From Vitis vinifera (Eukaryota > Streptophyta > Magnoliopsida > Vitales > Vitaceae): a DNA stretch of 64,000 nt. The notes beneath the pieces are model-generated. The model saw only the letters and a program-made list of their open reading frames with translations, was not told the DNA's origin and did not search any database. Numbering within the stretch: position 1 is the stretch's first letter; each line of letters starts with the position of its first letter. Positions 60,066-64,000 of the stretch are shown here, in pieces. The stretch is taken from NCBI RefSeq assembly GCF_030704535.1, contig NC_081822.1, forward strand, positions 34,889,501-34,953,500. Reading direction: 5' to 3'. A program made the position numbers and the translations under genes.

Positions 60066-62497
60066 TTATTTTTATAAACATGTGTTGGCAATGAATAAGC
60101 TAGAAACTAGGGGTGTTAGCATGAAAAAGAACAAAAGATAGACCGATCCAATTCAACCAAACCAATTCATTCGATTTTTGAATCCAATGAAATCGATCAA
60201 ATCGGTTTACTATCACTAAAAGGATGGTTTGGTTTTGGATTCAAGTATAAATTAATAATCTTGATTTTTTTTATTTTTTATTTTTTATTTTTAAAGATGT
60301 AAGTATACCTGTTAGCATAAGAAACACCAGGGTCTGTTGAATTGTTGGATTGTTGAATTTATTGTATGGAGAGTACGTTAAGAAGATTGAATTTTTAAGA
60401 ATTTACATCCTTTTGGAACCAAGCATAACCTAAAGGTGTGAGGTTTCGAAGTTGGTGGATTTAATGCAAACAATGGTTTTTTTTACCTTATTATTGCCCC
60501 TTCCCCAATCCTTTGAGACCCATTTGCAGGTACAGTTACTGGCTCTATTTTTATCTACAATATCATTCATTAAAGCATAACCCTACCTTTACCCACCTTC
60601 CATTGATTATTTGACTTGACCCACTTGAGGATGTCATATTGAATCCATTACCCACACCCTTTTGTTTGGACCCATTCCTTCCTTAAATATACCCCCAACA
60701 AAAAAAAATAATAATAATGTAATTTAAATAAGGCTTTAATAAAAAAAACAAACAAACCCTAGTAAAGACTCTAGGCAAAAGGTCAGGCAAAGAGACAAGT
60801 CAAAAGACAAAAGGGGTTTAAGAATGATTTGTTTAAAAGTGAAGATTATGTTCATTAATTATTTATGATGCTAATTAAATATTGTAATTTATAAACTATT
60901 AGTAATGTCATGGTTCCAAATGTCACAATACTGTTTTGACACGTGGCTATCAGGAGGATTTGAATTTTCTTTTAAGTTGACATGACTTGTATTCATTCCA
61001 TCAAAAGAAAATGCTTTTGTGTCATATCACCACATTTGTTCTATTCTTTCCCCTTTTTTTCAAGGTTTTGCAATTAATTTTTTTGGGTTTACATCATTTT
61101 CAAATTCAATGCACTTAAAAAATAGCCGATTAAATTGAATTTGTGGGTGGTGCTTTGAATGCCTTAAATGAATACAAATTGTTTTGTTTTCTTAAAGTAC
61201 ATATTTTTGGTATATAATTAGTTCGAGGTTGTCGGTAATTCAAATTAAAATTAATTTAATTTAAAATCAACTTAAGTTATTAAATAATAAGTTTACAATC
61301 TCTTAAAAGTTTCACTTAAGATAACTTCAATTTAGATCAAATCACATTTATACATTTTTTTGGATTTTTTAAACTATGTTTCCTATGTCCTATAATATAA
61401 GATTTGATATATTTGAATATTATACTAGATGATCATAATATTCTAATATATTAAATGGAATAAGAGGTATTATGTCATATTTATTGAAATGTGATATATA
61501 TATTATTTTTTAATGTTCGATACTTATTTAAAATAAAACTTATATTACATTCTAATATTTATTATTAGAAAATTATGAAAATTTTCTTGCGTTTAGTGTT
61601 ACTAAAAATTGTTCAATAATTTAAAATTTAGTAAATAGTTATTTGTTTATTTATTAATAATATTCATAATTAAAATATTTAAAATTTATAAATAAAAAAA
61701 ATTATATTTATTATTCAATATATAATACATATATTGGTATTATTTTATTTTATAGTAACTTTTATAAATATTTTTTTTAGTTTTTTTAAACCATAAACTT
61801 AATTTTTTTAATCAAAATTTTATATTTTGCAAAAATAAATAATAATTTTTTTTAAATGATGAAACAAATAAATAAATTTTTGATACATGATATATATGTA
61901 TGTTTTATATCTTTACCGACAATTAACATATAATGGATATAAAAAAAAATAATGAATAATATATCTTATCTTATCTTTTGTTTTACGTAACAAAATAAAT
62001 TATCTAATTTCATACGATATGTTATCATTTTTTAAAATTATCTAATTCCATTACAAATCTCATGATATATTCATTCAATCAAGTATATTCTAAGTTTCGT
62101 GTTTAAAAAAGTCAATCCTTAATGATTTCGTTTACAGAAAGTGTTATTCATAATTTAAATTTTATATAAAAATTTAAAACTTTTGAATATTTATATTCAA
62201 TTAAAATATTTGAAAATTTAAAACTTTGACCATTTGTATTCAATTAGAATATTTGAAAATTACAAAAAATAAAATAAAATTCAAGGCCTAACTATTTTCA
62301 TGGTCCTATACTATTTTTTATTTTTAATAGAAAACCATCTCAATTCAAATGTGGAGAAGATTGAGTTCACGAATCTAATAAAGAAAAAAAAATTGTTGAA
62401 AAGGTAAATGGTAGAATTATTAGGTCAAATAAACTGTGGAATCCCAATTAAGAATTCCAAAAAGAATATGGTTGTTTTATAAAGTGATTTGAGAATT

Positions 62498-62591
62498 GAT
62501 CCATTGTTTCTAACTTTCTAACCACAAACAATTTTCTGTCAACAGCTCAAAAATGTCCACAACTCTCACTTAAAGTCCTAAAAGGCTCCTT

Positions 62592-62622
<31 letters not shown>

Positions 62623-62760
62623 ATGGGTCCATTATTTCTTACTTTCTAACCACATAGAATGTTCTGTCAACAGCTTAAAAATGTCCACAACTCTCACTTA
62701 AAAGTCCTGGAAGGCTCCTTTCTCTTCTCTCTCTCTCTCTCTTTCTTCACATGGGTATTG
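62498..62760 (+). repeat. Tandem duplication with (CT)n tracts, period 129 bp
   Basis: Copy 1 starts ATCCATTGTTTCTAACTTTC (62498) and copy 2 GTCCATTATTTCTTACTTTC (62627). Both continue CTAACCACA, TTCTGTCAACAGCT, AAAAATGTCCACAACTCTC, AAGGCTCCTTTCTC and a (CT)n run (longest about 62594-62622). A third, diverged relative spans about 63815-64000 (AGGTGAATAGTAGAA, ATTAGGTCA, TTCTGCCAACAGCTTTAAA), matching 62360-62580. Confidence 0.9.
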
Positions 62761-64000
62761 CTTAAAGTATAAGCCAATTTGAAAAATGTTTTGCTATCAA
62801 GATGGTTCAAAGCCTTGGAAAGTGGGTGATTGAATTGAATTATTGTTAAGAAAAAACTAGAAAGTAGGCGTTCAACATGCACAAGGATCCATCAAAGGAA
62901 ATAAACCATTTTTCTATCAAATATATATATATATATATATAAAGGGGAGAGAGGAATTGAATTTGAGGGTTGTACTTTGAATGCCATAAATAAATAGAAA
63001 TTGCTTTCTTTATTGTATATTATTCATTGCCCACGAGCAAGGACTCAATGATAAGGACTTGAGATAGAACGTAATTTTAATATTAAATTTGGATTAAATT
63101 TAAACTCTATCCATGAAGTATAATTGAAAAACAATTTTTAAAAATTATTATTTAATGTTTTGTAAAATAATAATATATTTGAAAAACTTAAATATTCTTA
63201 GTTTATTTTTTATATTTTTAAATATAGTTTAAAATTTGTTTTATTTTTAATTATTTTTATGTTTATATAATTATCTTTTAAAACAATCATCAAAATAGTT
63301 AGAATAACTTCATCTTTCATGATTAATTATTTCTTATTCTAAGAAGTTCTTTTTTTCTCTAAAATAATATAGTGAATAGATTATATATAATTAGAGATAA
63401 CAAATTGATACATCTTAATGATGTTTTCATTTTGAGTATTGGGGTTTGAGGTATAAAAGGATCGTTATGGTAGGTTTTGGGCTGTAGTAATATTAATTTA
63501 TATATAATTTCGTACTTAAAAATTTAAAATTAAATATAGAATAGTGAACTCTTTATAAAGAAATTGTCTTTTTAAACGGAATCTTGTGAATTAGATTTTG
63601 AGTAAGTGCTTATACGATCTTCCTTTATTCAAATAATAATATAAAATAAATTTAACTTTTATTTTTAATAAAAACCATTTGTTTGAAAAAGGGAGATTTA
63701 AGTCTATGAGCCATAGATGATACCTGAATTTACTTAGTGTTGGTTATTGTGGGAGAGTTAACACTCGAAAACTTGGTCCTCATAAAAAGTCCTAATGATT
63801 TGGTCATAGAAGTTAAAAAAAATTGAGTACATGAAACATTATAAATTAGGAAAAATGGTTTAAAAAGGTGAATAGTAGAAATATTAGGTCATTGAGAATA
63901 GATTCATGGTTTCAACAACAAACCATGTTCTGCCAACAGCTTTAAATGCCACAAATTTCACATAAATACCTTACAACCAAACAGCCCCTTTTTCCCTTTT

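Larger units (their letters stand above)
58440..64000. other. Intergenic region downstream of HisRS, repeat-rich
   Basis: Begins with the HisRS 3'UTR (perhaps to about 59.3 kb, where sequence is less AT-rich). Then come the Mutator-type MITE (59402-60065), a stretch with ATTCAACCAAACCAATTC/GGTTTGGTTTTGG inverse phrases (60.13-60.25 kb), and unremarkable AT-rich DNA. About 61.4-62.1 kb is palindromic AT sequence like 47.3 kb. A CT-microsatellite tandem duplication (62.5-62.76 kb) follows, with a diverged relative at 63.8-64.0 kb. GGTGCTTTGAATGCCTTAAAT at 61148 and GTTGTACTTTGAATGCCATAAAT at 62967 are another dispersed pair. No coding exon is supported up to the window edge. Confidence 0.5.

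Overview
This is nuclear DNA from a flowering plant. It is very AT-rich, its genes are interrupted by GT-AG introns, and its proteins (a TIR-NBS-LRR receptor, chloroplast aspartokinase/homoserine dehydrogenase, PARTING DANCERS, a clade-B PP2C) are typical of eudicots. Long repeat-filled introns and many small inverted-repeat elements make grapevine (Vitis) or another woody eudicot my best guess, but nothing here proves the species.

Six protein-coding genes can be rebuilt exon by exon, and every junction keeps the reading frame. In order: (1) 155-5200 (+), a complete 5-exon TNL immune receptor; (2) 9609-13663 (-), a 4-exon gene for a 143-residue plant protein I cannot name; (3) 13941-16971 (+), PTD, a meiotic crossover protein in 8 exons, divergent from gene 2 across a 277-bp shared upstream region holding a G-box; (4) 19222-32535 (-), the 18-exon bifunctional aspartokinase-homoserine dehydrogenase; (5) 43445-46597 (+), a 5-exon PP2C phosphatase of the AP2C type; (6) 48256-58439 (+), the 7-exon cytosolic histidyl-tRNA synthetase. 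The genes do not form one pathway; they are ordinary neighbours on a chromosome.

The rest (about 5.2-9.6, 17-19.2, 32.5-43.4, 46.6-48.2 and 58.4-64 kb) is AT-rich spacer with repeats. The clearest are a 664-bp Mutator-type MITE with a 9-bp target duplication (59402-60065), a GC-rich foldback element with about 120-bp arms (39204-39568), a LINE fragment inside intron 2 of the histidyl-tRNA synthetase gene, several hAT-like MITEs, a diverged segmental multiplication at 36-42.6 kb, and local tandem duplications in introns of PTD, the PP2C and AK-HSDH.

I found no sign of a wholly new biological system. The points most worth following are the exact in-frame 282-bp LRR duplication in the TNL, its intron-1 stop codon that would give a TIR-only protein, the unnamed 143-aa protein with its shared promoter, and a repeated GTTTGGTTGC-type motif in the same orientation in the first introns of two unrelated genes.
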